Positions 23,304-36,390 of a DNA stretch of 64,000 nt are shown here, in pieces. The DNA comes from Umbilicaria muhlenbergii (taxonomy: Eukaryota > Ascomycota > Lecanoromycetes > Umbilicariales > Umbilicariaceae), in contig KK106984.1 of the NCBI GenBank assembly GCA_000611775.1, positions 1,208,364 to 1,272,363 on the forward strand. The letters are read 5' to 3'. How positions within the stretch are numbered: position 1 is the stretch's first letter; each line of letters starts with the position of its first letter. A program made the translations under genes and the position numbers. A model generated the notes under the pieces. The model was not told the origin of the DNA. It did not search any database and saw only the letters and a program-made list of their open reading frames with translations.

Positions 23304-25400
23304 CTGAGTAAGCATTTCTGCAACAACTTCATCACTGACGTCTGTCTTCATTCAAGTTTTCAAATAAGGTGAGTAGTGAGCTTAAATAGTGTCTGATAAC
23401 ATCAGCTCTTTTGCCTTCTCAAAAGCTTGAATTTTCAGCTCTCTTAAGGGGTGCCAGGCCCCTTTTACAGTCAGCTTTGTCAACAGGTGTACAACTCAAC
23501 CTCATTTTTTCAATGAGTAATGATAAAAGTTGCAGAATCTCAGGAAGGATTGAATTTTCTTGATTAATTTCAGTAACAGTCAGTCCTTGATGACAGAAAC
23601 TTTGTCTGAGTTCATTGTAATACCTTCAGTGCTGATGATGAAGCTCAGAAACTTGATAGATTGAACACTGAACTCATTCTTCTTTATGTTCACTTGTAAG
23701 CCTGCTTTCTTAAGGTATTGAAGTATCTTTTTAACTTGAGTGTCATGTTTCAATGAATCCTCTGAGTAGATTAAAATATCATTCACATAAGTTGTGCAGA
23801 AATCATTCAGATAATTAAATAAAATGTTGTTGATGTACCTCTGAAAGAAGGCAGGTTCATTGCAAAGGCTGAAAGATAAAATCTTATATTTGTAGAATTC
23901 ATACCTCATCTGAAAGGTGATCAAATCCTCAACAGACTTTTTCATCTATATTCAGTAGAACACCTGCTTAACATTCAGCTTGATAAAAACCTTTACTTTA
24001 GTCAATCATGCTAAGGTCTCTTCAATTAAAAGCAAGAGGTACTTATCCTTCTTAATGATTGCATTGAGCTTTCAATAGTCAACACAAAAACATCATCCTC
24101 CTTCAAGTTTCTTTGCAAAGAGAACTGATGACGTGTAAGAAGCATCACTAGAGATTATGAAACTCTTTTTCAGATGATCTTCAAGGTAAGCCTTAATTAA
24201 CTTTAATTGCTTCAGTGACATGCTGTACAAGAAGCTTGAGGTCAGGTTGTTCTCATCTTTCAAGATGATATCATGATTCACTTTTTCTTTATGTAAAGGC
24301 AGCTGATCTGATGCTGTCTTGCTGAAAACCTTCATAAACTCTTAATACTGATGAGGTAATTTTTCTTTTATTCTCTGATTCAGCTCTGTTTTATTCTGCA
24401 GCAGCAGACAGGAGTTCCTTCAGTTCTTTATTAAGTGATCAACCTCATGAATGTTAATGACACTGATAATCATCTCTTTTCTTCTGACATTGCATAAGAA
24501 GTTTCCTGCTTTCAGAAGTGCAATATTCACTTCTTGATAAAGAGAAGATTTATGATCCTTTGATTTCTTTACATTCAATGAACTTTGATCTTCATTCATT
24601 AAATTACTCATGTGATTCATTGAACCTTTCTTTTCATTCAGTTGTTTTTTCATCTCATTGATGTTGACCTGCTGCTGAGCTCTTCATGTCTTTGATTGTG
24701 CTCATAACTGCAGGACTGACTTTTTGAGCAGTTTAATGAATCTTTTCTTTCACTCATTTAACCTTGTTGAATGTTCAGTATCCTCAGGGTCAGCTTTATT
24801 AAATGTCATTATAATTTTATTTCTTTCTGCTCTTCTTAAGATCTGAGTCAATGTTGCTGCCTCATGCAGATTATCATGTTATTCAGCATTTGTCTGATGT
24901 TTTAATTTGACTTCTGATAGCTGTAATTCTCACCTTGATATCATCAAGTTCTTGCTTGCCTGATATTGAGCCTCCTCAGGTCAAATCAACTTTTGATTAA
25001 AGTAATCAATTAATACCTTAGTCTTTTTGAATCATTTCCTCTCAATCAGAACATCATGCCTGCTGATGTCATAAAATAAGAAGTGAGTAGAGATTCATCT
25101 CCTGTTAATCATTAAATTTGCTGTAAATGCTCTGAAGATCATCTCAACATTTCAATTGTTGTATTCTGTTAAGAGAACTGACCTCTGTGCTGTCTTGATG
25201 TATAACTGCAGATGCTTTTTCACAAATTTAAAGTGCTTCTTGTGAATGAAAGTCTTCTCAGCAGCATCAGTGTTTAGCAGAGCTGTTACTCTTATGATTA
25301 AGCTGTTGACTGCAAGTTGATAATCTCAGGTCAATGATGACTTCTTTAAAATGTTAACATCTTCATCTTGCTTATCTTTGCTCCTTTCATTGACTTTAGG
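23304..25400 (-). pseudogene. Family B pol, upstream part: PR-RT (fossil)
   Basis: The segment at 23580-23945 reads as a Ty3/gypsy reverse transcriptase, with an active-site box of YVND type and the downstream ILIYSED and LQYLKKAGLQV motifs usual for this family. The aspartic protease region lies further upstream and is poorly preserved. The RNase H that follows is cut at 23304 by the family C insertion and resumes near 16697. Confidence 0.75.
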
Positions 25401-26990
25401 GTGAAGACTTCACCTAGAGTAATTCATTTTCTGAATCTGAATGATCAGAGTCTACAGCCTTTGCCTCAGCTTTCTTTGACTTATTAAGACAATCCCTCAC
25501 CAGGTGTTCTTTCTTATTGCAGATGTAACAAATTATGTTAATTAACATTAATTTAATTACTTCTCATGCAACAGTGATGATTATCTTCTTTTTAAATTTA
25601 AAAGTTGATTGCTTTCTCTGCAGCTTCTGCTGATTCTTTTATTTCTTGATCCTTTCATCTGCTTTAACAAGATCTCTCATGAACTGTTGAGTCTTTTTAC
25701 AGTAAGCGTCAAATGACATGTCCTCATCAGCAACATAAATTTTCATTTGAACTCAAAGTGAGTCATATAGCTTGTCATGAATTTCCTCTTTTCACTGATC
25801 CATTGACATCTTCACTGAGTTCATCAGTCATAGAAACTCTGACTGAAACATGTTAAAGTCCTCAAGATAAGACATTTTGAACTTCTTCAGCTGCTCTCAT
25901 GCCTTCAAGTGATGATTTAAATCCTTGAAGATGTTCTTCAGGTACTGAATAATCTCTTCAACATAAATCTCTCTTCCTGACTGAGCCTTCAGTCATGAAT
26001 AGAGGTGTTCAGTGATCTTGTCATTAACTCACATCTTGATGTAGATCACTCTGACATGTTCAGCTTCATCTTGATCTGACTGATTGAATCAATCATCATT
26101 GATTAATAACTTGCTCTTCATCTGATCATCTCATACTCAGAACATGAGCTTAAGATCATCATTCAAAATTGATAAATCTGAAAACTTCACTGAACGCTTC
26201 TTCATTGTGTCATTCATGTTTAATTTAAATGTGCCTTCTCTTGACTGCTTTGCTTCAGGGTTGTTAAGTTGTCAAGTTAACTTCAACACATTTTGTTTCA
26301 ATTCTTGTTTCTCAGTTGTTAACTCTTTTATTTGAGAGTTTTTCTGATTATTCTGTTCTTTTAGATCTTGTATCTGTGCCTTGTATGAATCTCTCTGATT
26401 TAGCATCTTTAACACTAGATGACAGGTGTTCTTCAGATCATGTGCTGCTCATCATTATAAATTTTCAGAGGTCACCTCACCTCAAGGGTTCACCTTCATG
26501 ATGTTTATTGTTTTTAATCTCTCATGATCATCTGGCTGTCCTTCAGTCAAGGATAGTCTTTCAGATTGAGGAGAGATCCCTCTCTTTTAATGTGATTTAA
26601 TCATGATTTCTTCAGTGCTTCAGACACCTACTTTTAATGCTGAGATTATTTGATTCAGAACCTTGCTCTTTCAACTGCCTCTACTGCAGTTGTCTGTGCT
26701 TACAAATAGATCTTCAAGGGTGCTTACATGTTGCAGGACTTTTCATTTGTTATGACTGCTTCTCACAGTTATCTGTCATCATGACAGAGTACTTTCTGAT
26801 CATTTGTTGCTTACTTCTCACAGGACTTGAGAATTAATTGTTGATAATTAATTAATGAATTTAAGATGTTCTAGAAACCTCCTGATCACTCAGTAAACTG
26901 TGAATTGAGATGTTTGATGATGTTGAGGAAGAATTTTCTCATCAATATACATGTTTATCTCAGCTGATATTCTGTCACCTTCAGAGGTTG
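25400..26990 (-). pseudogene. Family B gag region (fossil)
   Basis: Gag-like region on the - strand downstream of the 5' LTR. A zinc knuckle CYICNKKEHLVRDC (C-x2-C-x4-H-x4-C) is readable at 25487-25530. The upstream part is helical and charged, as in chromoviral gag proteins. Degenerate. Confidence 0.65.
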
Positions 26991-27014
26991 AAAAGAGTGT
27001 AGGTACTTTTCTAA

Positions 27015-27221
27015 TGTTACAGTTAATTATTTCACTTCATAAGCAGGTCTAGAACTGTTGCAAGAGGTGAGTTATTTAAATTTAGAAAAGTACAAAGAAG
27101 GAAGCAGTCTTGTGAGTGCAGTCATGACATAAATGTCAGAGTGTCAAGACACATTAGTCTCAATTTAGTTTAACATCAGGTAATTCAATATCTGTCAATG
27201 TTAATTGATCATATTGTAACA
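27015..27221 (-). repeat. Family B 5' LTR (right)
   Basis: 207 bp, TGTTACAGTT...TGTAACA, partner of 14407-14613. Followed by the second copy of the target duplication CCTCT at 27222-27226. Confidence 0.88.
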
Positions 27222-27226
27222 CCTCT

Positions 27227-27560
27227 GATCAGAGTGATTTTAATGTTAACTGCAGTCTTCTCAAGGCTCTGCCTCATATTTTTGAAATAACTGTGAGGAT
27301 TTTCAAATTGAGTCTTCAGCATTATGCTTCTTCACATCTTGTTTTTTTCTCTGTTGTTTTCATGTTGTGCAGCTGTGCAAGAAGTGTGTTTTAAGTCATA
27401 TAATGTCTTGAATTCTGCTGTTGTATACTTGCAGCATAATGTGTGTTAAAGACAAGGTAATCTTACATATCTTTGTGATTTAAAGAGAATCATGTCTTCA
27501 AAACACATAACATTATGTGTTGCTTAAGATTTCAACTGTGTCTTGATGATCTGATCAAAA
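27227..27560. other. Spacer after family B with no clear gene
   Basis: Mutated sequence between the family B target duplication and the first + strand coiled-coil gene. On the - strand it may continue the degenerate frame at 13379-14401, because the family B element was inserted between them. No family is recognised. Confidence 0.3.
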
Positions 27561-29395
27561 TTGATCAGTTATAATTAAAACATCCTGCTGAGGCTGATCT
27601 GTCAGAGAGATGTCAAACTGCATTAAAAGTGAAATCAGCAGAGCAGACTAAATAATTAAAGAAAATATCAATTCTATCATTATTGAAAATTAAAGCTGTT
27701 GAAGAAGAAGTTTAAGCAAGCTTAAAAAGAGCTGAAATCAGCACAGACAAAATTAAGTAAGGCAGAAGCAGCTGAGTTTGAAGGAGAATATAAACTTAAC
27801 AGTATCAACTGAGCTCTTCAAAATGATCAGCAGAAGAAAGAGGCAGATGATAAGATGAAATTAACAGAACATGAAATGAAGCTGATAAAATAACAATTAA
27901 AGACAGCAAAGTTAAATGACTTCAAAGACACAGCTGAAAGGTCTGCCTTAATTAAGCTGACTCAAAGAGAAGTTAAATCAGCAGAGAAGCACTTGAATGA
28001 TGTAAGAATTTAAAAGAAAATAATCTGACTCAGAGGAGAAGTTTTAAGTGCTTAAAGTAAATTATGATGTGTCACAATAAATTTAAAGTGGCATAAAATC
28101 ATCCTGAAGTGAATCAATCAGCAACTCTTAATGATCACTTTTAAATGCGCAGATGTCAATCAGGAGAGCAAGAGTAACAATCATCATCATCAGAATCAAG
28201 CTGAGATGTTGAAATTAATATCATGATCAAATCAAATTGCTGAGTTCTTTATGTTCAAAGAATTTTCAGGAGGCAGTCAACAATCCTGCAATAAATGCAA
28301 GCAATTGACAGCAGAGTTAGTTCTTGATCTGATTCATTCATCAAAGGTTTTTAAAGTTGCTCAGAAGAAAAGGCTTCACCCTCATCAAGAGGAGAGCTTT
28401 TCTCACTTTGCATTATTATCACTCAGAGAGCAGACAGGTAGTCTAGATTCAAGACTTAATGTAAAAGTGTTACCCTCAACTCTGAATGTTGCCCTGCACA
28501 GAAGTGAACAAAAATCTCTGCTTCACTCACTCATCAAGAGTTTTCAAAGCTGCTAGAAAGAAAACATCTTGCCTCACACAATCATCAACAAAACAGTGTG
28601 CTGATGATACAAATTCATTATCATCACTTATCAATGTTGTTCAGTCCTGAAGTCAGCAGAAAAAGAAACTGAATGCATTAACATCTGCATCATTTACAGA
28701 CCTAGAATGAATGTCATCTGCTGTTACAACTTCATGCAGGAGCAAATAAATATCAGAGAAAATTAAACAGTTTTACATTAACAGATAAATTGCAAGAGGT
28801 TATTAAAAGTTCATGATGATGTCAAAGAAACTGACATTTATGTAACATAATCTTGAAGTTCTTCAGATCTTAGATGCCTCCTGACTTAATCAGTACCTCA
28901 TCAAATGACAAGATCATTCACATAAAGAGAACACATGACAGAGTAAGAACAATCTTGTGAATGTAAATGAAATGCTCAAGAATTAAGAGAGCAGATGAGG
29001 AGTTGAAGATTGACTGAGAATTTAGAAATTTGAAATTTATTCACTTCAGAGCCTTAAATCCTCAACAGACAATGAGAAGTAAATACACAGTTGTAATATC
29101 ATCTGCTCTGAAAGTGATGCTGATGAAGGCTGTACAGAGAGCAGCATCTTTTAGTGATTTGAAAAATGACATGTTATGTTAATTGCTGAAGAAAAAGTGT
29201 TATGCTTGAAGGACACAGTTATCAAGAGTAATTTTAATTCACAGCCTGAGTTCAGTTTGACAAGAATCAAGATCACATCTTAAGAGATAAATGAACTTGC
29301 CAGTCTTCTTACAACTTACAGGACTCATTTAATGAAGTAATAATTTATTTCATCCTGAGGCACTACACCTAAAGAGCTTTAGTGATATCAACTTG
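27560..29395 (+). pseudogene. Unassigned gene with a long coiled coil (degenerate)
   Basis: From about 27560 the + strand reads as a charged Lys/Glu/Ala-rich helix with repeated motifs such as AEKHLND and EADLSER for roughly 200 codons, typical of a long coiled coil. A less charged part follows, including an open stretch at 28251-28556 with CNKCKQ, and then another open stretch up to about 29395. In-frame TGA and TAA are frequent, in line with the mutation of the whole region. I do not recognise the family. It could be a host accessory gene or cargo of a larger element. Start and intron positions cannot be fixed. Confidence 0.4.
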
Positions 29396-30010
29396 TCATA
29401 TTTATTGCTGTGTTCATGTCTCACTGTAGTTTTTACTGTAATGTCTTTTCTCTGCTGTCTTTTATGCTCATTTACTTCTGATATGCTTGATAGCTGTAGG
29501 TGAGGTTGTAGGCACATTTAAAAGACAATTCTATAAATGTTCAATGTCTTATGATCAGCAGCTAAAGCAGGTGTCATGAAGCTACAAAGTGTATGTTAAT
29601 GAAAATCATGTAATGAGAGAGACAAGTTAATAATCAGTTGATTCTCATTCACTCTGAAAATTATATATAGTTTTGCCCTGTAAAGCTTATTTCAACAGTC
29701 ATCTTTAAATGCTTGAATTGTTTTTTGATGTTGCAAATTCTTTTTTCTCCTTCAATTCAATGCTCTTGATTACATGTCATTTACTTGCATCATCTCTGAA
29801 CAGCATGCAGCATGTTTATTTCACATGATGTGTAACTGTTTCTTGTGCTTTGATTTGATTTTCATTTACATAAGTTAACTCACTTCTTTTAATGCTCATT
29901 TCCATCATGCCTCCTCATCATGAATGTCATTATACTTTATGTGATTATCACATGTGGCATTCTCATCATGTTAATGATTTTCAAAAGTCTTTTTTTCATA
30001 AAGTGTGAGT
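29396..30010. other. Gap without a recognised gene
   Basis: Mutated AT-rich sequence between the coiled-coil gene and TIR element copy 3. Only short frames are present. Nothing recognised. Confidence 0.4.
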
Positions 30011-30792
30011 CATCCGCAACTTGGCAGCCCGCTCAAAAATAAGATTTTAGTTAATAGTACTTTATGTGCTCAGAGCACTCTCTGAGCAGTAAATGAGCTC
30101 ATACAAATCTTACACTTTAAATAATTATTATACCTTCATGAATAATAAAAAACTTTTTATTGAAAAGTTTTAGATCTCTTTATTCTGTACACTTTACAAA
30201 CTAAAGATTTCTTCATAAGTTTTAATTTGCAATAGTTATGAATTAAAAAACTTTTAACTAATTATAAATATATTAGCATATTGAATAACTATTGCGCTTT
30301 TATACTTATAATATAACTTTCAGTTTATAAGTTGTAGAGAAGAAACTATTAAACAGTTTTATAACTTAAAGTTTTCTTATAACTGTTGTTGTTAAAAAGT
30401 TACAATGATTTCAAACTTTCAGTGATGAAAATCACAACATGTCAGGGCCACCATATAATAGTATGACAGTACGACAAGTACGACACTATAGTACGACATT
30501 ATATAGACATGATGACTCAGCGCCTAGTGCCTTGGCATCAAGTAAAACTCTTCACAAGGAGGTTTAGAAACCTGCTTCCTCAATGATTAATTTTGTCACT
30601 GAATAAAAGATGTATAACCCTTGCATTGACCTCATCATGATTATATTGTGATGTTCCGCTCAAGATTTAAGGTTGAGCTCAAAGCGCTCAAAGGGTGCTA
30701 AGAGCGGCTGTTAGCTGAGACATGAGATCAGAAGCTCAGAGCGCTCAAAGTGCTAAAAACTAACTCAGAGCTAACTTGCTAAATTGCTGATG
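30011..30792 (+). mobile_element. TIR element copy 3, with an LTR fragment inside
   Basis: Starts CATCCGCAACTTGGCA and ends GCTAAATTGCTGATG, so both termini are present. The middle is interrupted at 30440 by the start of a family A LTR (30440-30649), after which the right end of the TIR element resumes at ATGTTCCGCTC. The part of the TIR element normally between these points is missing. That suggests an LTR insertion followed by a deletion joining LTR and TIR element sequence. Confidence 0.75.
30440..30649 (+). repeat. Truncated family A LTR inside a TIR element
   Basis: Begins exactly at the LTR terminus (TGTCAGGG) and matches the first roughly 230 bp of the LTR at 2644. It then stops inside the LTR, within ATATTGT. 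No internal retroelement sequence is attached. Confidence 0.75.
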
Positions 30793-31332
30793 TTCTTTCA
30801 AAGAGGCTGAGGTCTGAGCAGGAACACTTTTAATGATTAATATGATGCTGCTTTTCTTTGACCTTCATTTAAGCTTTGTGACAGATGTTCTTGAAGTTTC
30901 CTTGTTTATTTACTGTCACTTTCATTGCATGACAAGTTGAATGTTATTAATTCTGAGTCTTATTCATGCGCTTGCTGCAATACATGACAAATCATCTTAC
31001 TCACTTCATGTGTGTAGAAATTTGTATGCTGTCATGATAAATTGCATGAACTTTACTTACATTCATTAAACCTGATAATTTATATGTTCACAGAAAAGAT
31101 CTTCTCTTGACTTGTTGATGTTACTTTTCCTCTCACTTTTCTGCAAGCTCTTGTATGAATTCTTTTTTTGTGTTTATCACATGTTGATCTTTCTGTGTGC
31201 ATACACTCTGTGTTGTCATCTGAGTTCACAATTGTTACTGACTTAAATATGTGTTTATATCTCTGCAGAAACTTTTAACATTATTTTTATTCTTCAGTTT
31301 TACAGTGTTCTGCATCACAACATCAGTTTTTA
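30793..31332. other. Gap; possible upstream region of the next gene
   Basis: AT-rich, T-rich on the + strand and without a long frame. Two CAG-ending T-rich tracts (around 31268 and 31305) resemble 3' splice sites just before a possible start codon at 31333. It may therefore be the 5' untranslated region of the following gene. Confidence 0.3.
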
Positions 31333-33300
31333 ATGAGGCGTCCCCTGAGCCCTGATGACTCAGGTGAGAGGTGAGATAAAAATCATCATGACTGTTCATT
31401 CAAGATTAAATGTCAAAGCTGAGCAGTACATTAATTTATGAATTTTGTTAATTAGTTTTTGATCCTTCTTGTAAAGTCATTCATTCATGATTGTGTCTTG
31501 TGTGAAAGGAAAGCAGATGACACTGAAGCTTCTCATCAAATTACAGAAAGAACTCACTTTAAAGCTTCTGCAGAATGTGAAATTTAACAGTAAATCTGCA
31601 CTGACTGATCTTCATCTGATGTTGTTCAGTGAGCTGCATGAGCTTAATGCATTTTTAATGAAGTTCAGGATGATTCTTCTGATAGCTTCAGAGCTGAGAA
31701 TCATCACACAATTGTTGTACCTTTGAGAGCTCATTTGTGACTACAACAACTTTGAAGTTTATACACATTGTATTCACTTGATCTGACAGCTTTAAAACCT
31801 AGGTAAGTGAAAAACAATCTGCATGTCAATTAACAACTAACACAGGGAGAGGATGAAGCTTCAGCACAGAATTTATTAAATCAAGTTTTAAAAAAAGACA
31901 CTTTAAATGATGACTATGTTAATCTGTCCTGCTCAAAGTTTTCAGTTGATTTCACTGACTCTTTTTTAAATATTATGCATTTCTATCTACTATACCTTCA
32001 GATGTGTCAATCATGATTTGCTGAATGCAGGTCAACATTAGTGAGTCTTCATTTATCTCAGCTCAATCAATCTAATGAATCTATTACAGGCAGAAGTAAC
32101 TGAAGAGCATTCTTCAAACACATCAATAAAAAAAGAGATTGAATCAAGATTAAAATCAGAACTAGAAGAAGAAGCTGACTGAAATGTTAAAACTCTGATG
32201 AAAGGAGAACTGATACAGATTGAATAAAACACCTCAGCAGAGCTTGAATCTGATGAGTTAAAAGCAGAGAAAAAGGGTGAAAAGATGCTCATCACAGGTA
32301 AAACTCACTCATGCTTTCACAAGTCATTAACTGATGTTGCAGTATTTGCTTTTAAAGAAATTTAAGATGATCTGTGAAGGCTTATGTGAAGCTATTTAAA
32401 TGAGAGAGTAAGCTTGTTGAAACTGAAATATCAGTCATGAAATAATAATTTATGTTTAAATTTTAATGAGTTTAAATAATCTTCTCTTGCTTTCAGCTGC
32501 TATCTCTGCCATTGCTGCAATAATCACACACTCATGTAAACAATGATTATCAAGTGAATGAGCAGACAGAACTCTGACTGTTAAAGGAAAAGCTTTTCAA
32601 AAGAGAACAGAACCTGATCATTGAGAACAGACCTTAAATAAATGAATATGAAGAGATAAAATATCAAATGAGAACTATGAGGAAGGGAGACAAAACCTGA
32701 TCATTAAGGACAGACCTGAATACAAAGAGATAAGCCTTTAAATGCTTAAAACAGAGGAACAGACCTAAATACAGAGGAACAGATTAAAGAAAGAAGACAG
32801 AATTTAATCATTAAAGATAAATCCTCAAATGAAGAAACAAACCTGAATACAAAGAAATAAGCCTTCAAATGAGGACAGGCCCTAAAATGAAGGAACAGAT
32901 TTAAATATAAAGAGATAAGCCTTCAAATGAAGGAACAGAATCAGACTGTTAAAACAGGCTTTAAAACAGAGAGATAAATTTAAATACAGAGGAACAGATC
33001 AAAGAAAGAGGACAGAACCTGACATTAAAAATAAATCTTCAAATGAAGGAACAAACCTGAATACAAAGAGATAAGCCTTCAAATGAAGACAGACTTTAAA
33101 ATGAAGAAACAGACCTGAATACAAAAGAATAAATCTTCAAATAAAGAGAGGAGACAGAACCTGATCATTAAGAATAAATTCTCAAATGAACAGACCTGAA
33201 TACAAACCTTTAAATGAGGAGAACAGTGCTCAATATAAATGACTTTAAGAGGAAGTCCTCCCTCATTGTAATTCATTTTCAGGCTTAAAATCAATTCTAA
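31333..33300 (+). pseudogene. Unassigned repeat-rich, intron-containing gene (degenerate)
   Basis: A possible start at 31333 (MRRPLSPDDSG) is followed directly by a GTGAG 5' splice-like signal. Further coding-like blocks lie at about 31485-31810 (ending before GTAAG), 32085-32300 (strongly acidic/basic helix, KSELEEEAD) and 32490-33290. The last block is a tandem array encoding variants of LIIKDRPEYKEISLQMKE. The picture is of a multi-exon protein with a long repetitive helical tail. No family recognised. Frames are broken at many points. The neighbour on the right is the convergent DUF3723 gene. Confidence 0.35.
32575..33235 (+). repeat. Degenerate tandem array encoding a repetitive helix
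   Basis: A minisatellite-like array with recurring CCTGAATACAAAGAGATAAG and CTTCAAATGAAGGAACAG segments. At least five recognisable units, of unequal length because of internal indels. The motif keeps one protein frame in most units, so it was probably coding. Confidence 0.65.
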
Positions 33301-33552
33301 TAATAAATTCATTCAACATTCAGCATCTTGTGTGAAGATGCATTGAAAAAATGATATTAAATAATTTAACAACTACACACAACCTCAGTAGTTAAGGGGC
33401 TGAATTGAGCAAAGGACAGTGCTTATACAAATAAAAAAAATAATATGATTAAATGTAAAGCTGCATCATCTGTCAGCAAAAACAATGAGACTGTATCAAA
33501 TAATGTAGATTGCTTTAACATCAATTCTTCAACTTGAAATGAGATACTTCTT

Positions 33553-36032
33553 TCATACATGATCTTGCTCAGAAATATCATTAATAATGACTCTCTTTAA
33601 TGTGCTTTTCCTCATATCCTCAGCATTGCTACTCAGTTTTGAAGCAGATATTGAGAGCTCACAGTTAATATTAATATTTCCTTTCAGAATCAAGAGTATC
33701 ATGTTTGTGCTGTCAGTGACAACAGCTTCAAAGCATTCAGAAGATGTCATAAACTGTAAATTTGTGTTGAACAGAAATCACCTTTCACTTGTGTGCTTTT
33801 CAACCACGCACTTGATCAGAGAGAGGTCAAAAGGATTAATTGATTTCATCTTCATTTAATTATCCTCATCACAGAGGATGAACTTGATTGAAATTTTAAT
33901 ATTGTCAGAGGATTTCTCAACAGGAACTTCTTCCTGTGAAAATGTCATCTTGTGAAATATTCACAGTTGATTTAAAAAACTTGCCTGCAAGTCTTCATCC
34001 TCAGTTGAGTAATGACTTGATGAAATGATTGATAATGCCTCAAAACCTCACTCATTGAGACTGTCATTTGTTCACAGTTCTTCAACATTCTCTTCATAAT
34101 GAGACTTTTAATTGAGTGAATGATCCTGCATCAGAATTGTATTCTCAGGCAACAAGTGTATCTTTTAAGCACTGTTTCCTTGACCTGACTTTCAATGATT
34201 TATGCATTTTGAGCTTATCTCTTCTTGATCAGCATCTTGTGTGCTTGTTCATTGATGACCTGTCTCTTGTTGAGGCCAGTCTGCTGCTTCAGCTGAGGAG
34301 TTTGACACAGTTGACTGTTCATGAAATGACAAGTGATTAAAAAAAGTCAGGTAAATCAACCTCCTCATAAAGAAAAATGTGATGTCACAACCTCAGCTCT
34401 TGTTTATATTGTGCACATTGTTTAAAAAGAAATACCCCTGACTCTGCTTATAAATCAAGTTGTATGAATGTTCACTTCTTCACTTGAGAGACTCATCAGG
34501 CTCAGCAGTGACAAAAGAGAGCTTTAATTATTCAGACTTGACTTCAACAGTGTTAAAGTTCATAACTCTTAACTCTCTGATTTCCTCAGACATGAACTTT
34601 AGCCAGTTGATTAAGGTGACAAATTAATATCATGTGAGCTTGTTTACCTTCTTTGACATCTTGATGCTCTCAGTTATCTTCTTTTTCCTTTTAAGCTTTA
34701 TCTTTATGAATTCAGAGATCATCTCATGATGATGACACATGATATAAAGGAACAATTGCTGATAATTTAAATTTACAGAATCAATCATGTTTCTCAGCTT
34801 AACAGTGAAGATGAACTCAGTTTCTTGAATGACACAACTGTTCATCTGCTGATTAATCTCATTGAAGCTTTGCTTAAGCACTGTGAACACTGTCTCTTGA
34901 AAAGAAATTATTTTCAGCATCTTGATGCACCTGCTTCACACTTGAAGAGATTTGAAATCATTAAAAAATGTGAGGAGAGACAGGATAAGGTCATTAATAA
35001 ATTACAAGATGTCTTAAACTGTGTTGTGCTCTCACTCATTAAAAGCACTGAACAGTTCATTCTTCTGCATTTGATGATACAGGAATGTGAAGTTTAACAT
35101 TAATATCTTAAGTGCTTTGCCCTTCAGTGCTTTCACAGTGATATAATCTACTTTTTGCATCACCTGTCAATCATTACTGAGCAAACTGAATCAGAACACT
35201 CAGATATGTTCAAGGTAATGAAGAATTTCCTTGTGAACAATTATGTTGACACATTCATTGTGCAAGAACAGTCAACTTACCTCTTCACATTATGAGTTCA
35301 TTATTTTTTTAAGTATTCTGCTCCTCATTTCACCTCACAAGCCTGTGATGTCTTGAAGTGCATTAAAGGCTGCTTAATATCTGTCATGATGAAGAAGTTT
35401 CCTCAGCTCATCTTGTTTGTTTTTGATTAAACATACTCATCAACAGCTCTTAGCAACTGAATCTTCTTGCAGATCATACTGATGAATTTTGTAATAAACT
35501 TACTCAGCAGAAGATTGCTCCTTGTTGAAGAAAACTTCAACAAGAAATCTCTTTAATTTTTCATTTAAATCTGACACTAATGTCAGTGAAAGTGATGACA
35601 GTGAAGAGATCAGATTGCTGTACTGTTTAAATAAAGATTCACTGTTCATCATCTGTCCTCAGGTGAAAGAAACTTTCAGTTTACTTAAAGTTAATCACAA
35701 TCCTGTAGACAACAGAGTTGAACACTGAATGAAAAATGTAATTTAAATTATTAATCTTGTGTGTTGCTCAGCAACACTTCATGAGAGGTGTTGAAAGATT
35801 AAACAGCAAGATTCAAGTGTTGTAAGTCAATGACAGCAGGCACATGATACTGATGCTTAAGCTGATAACATTTTTCATGTTGAAAGCATAACTTTAACCT
35901 CTTCACATTCTCCTGAGGTTCATTGCTGTGAAAATTCAGATACTTAAGCCTGATGTGTGCAGTTTCTTTGAACTTAATGCATCTCTTCACTTCAAGTGTT
36001 GCTTCTTGACACTCTACCTGAATCTGTTGCAT
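33553..36032 (-). pseudogene. DUF3723-family protein (degenerate)
   Basis: On the - strand this aligns from memory with fungal DUF3723 proteins over about 830 codons, close to the usual length. The N-terminal part (35799-36032) has LEVKRCIKF.ETAHIRLKYL and a segment ending AVIDLQHLNLAV. The middle (34630-34920) has LKQSFNEINQQ..SCVIQETE followed by QLFLYIMCHHHEM. The C-terminal part (33553-33750) has SSECFEAVVTDSTNMILLI. Between them the frame is broken by many TGA and TAA codons. The function of DUF3723 is unknown. Members are frequent accessory genes in fungal Starship elements, often beside NLR genes, as here. The nearest neighbours are an unassigned convergent gene on the left and a divergent spliced gene on the right. 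Confidence 0.75.
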
Positions 36033-36390
36033 AATGAGAATTTCAGTGAATGAGCAGCATCACTTGTATCATTCATCTTGTGATGAAATGTGAATTGCTG
36101 CTTGAGTGAGGAGGCTGAGAAATAATTATTATTAATTCAGAACAAGACTGTCCTGTGATTAATTAAATGTGCATCAGGTATGAATGACACTCAATGTGCA
36201 TCAATTATGAATGTCACTTCAAGAGCCCCTCTTCATTTTTTAAATAAAAAGATGAAAATAATGTTCTTTCACTTTCCTGTAACTTCTGTGCCTATGACTT
36301 AAAAAAGCACTCTCAACATGTCATGTAACCTTTAATTCTCACAATTGTTTTTATTATCAGTCTTTCATATTTTATTCCTCAGAGTCAGAG

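Larger units (their letters stand above)
14407..27221 (-). mobile_element. Ty3/gypsy chromovirus, family B (fossil), split by family C
   Basis: A - strand LTR retrotransposon bounded by 207-bp LTRs (14407-14613 and 27015-27221), with 5-bp target duplication CCTCT at 14402-14406 and 27222-27226. Gag has a zinc knuckle at 25487-25530. Reverse transcriptase lies at about 23560-24340. RNase H is split by the family C element inserted at 16703-23303. Integrase (about 14990-15950) and a chromodomain (about 14740-14940) follow. Broken many times; older than the family C copy it contains. Confidence 0.9.

Noticed and set aside
33587-35097. + strand frames at 33587-33859 and 34825-35097
   Set aside because: They are antisense shadows of the DUF3723 pseudogene, whose motifs are on the - strand.
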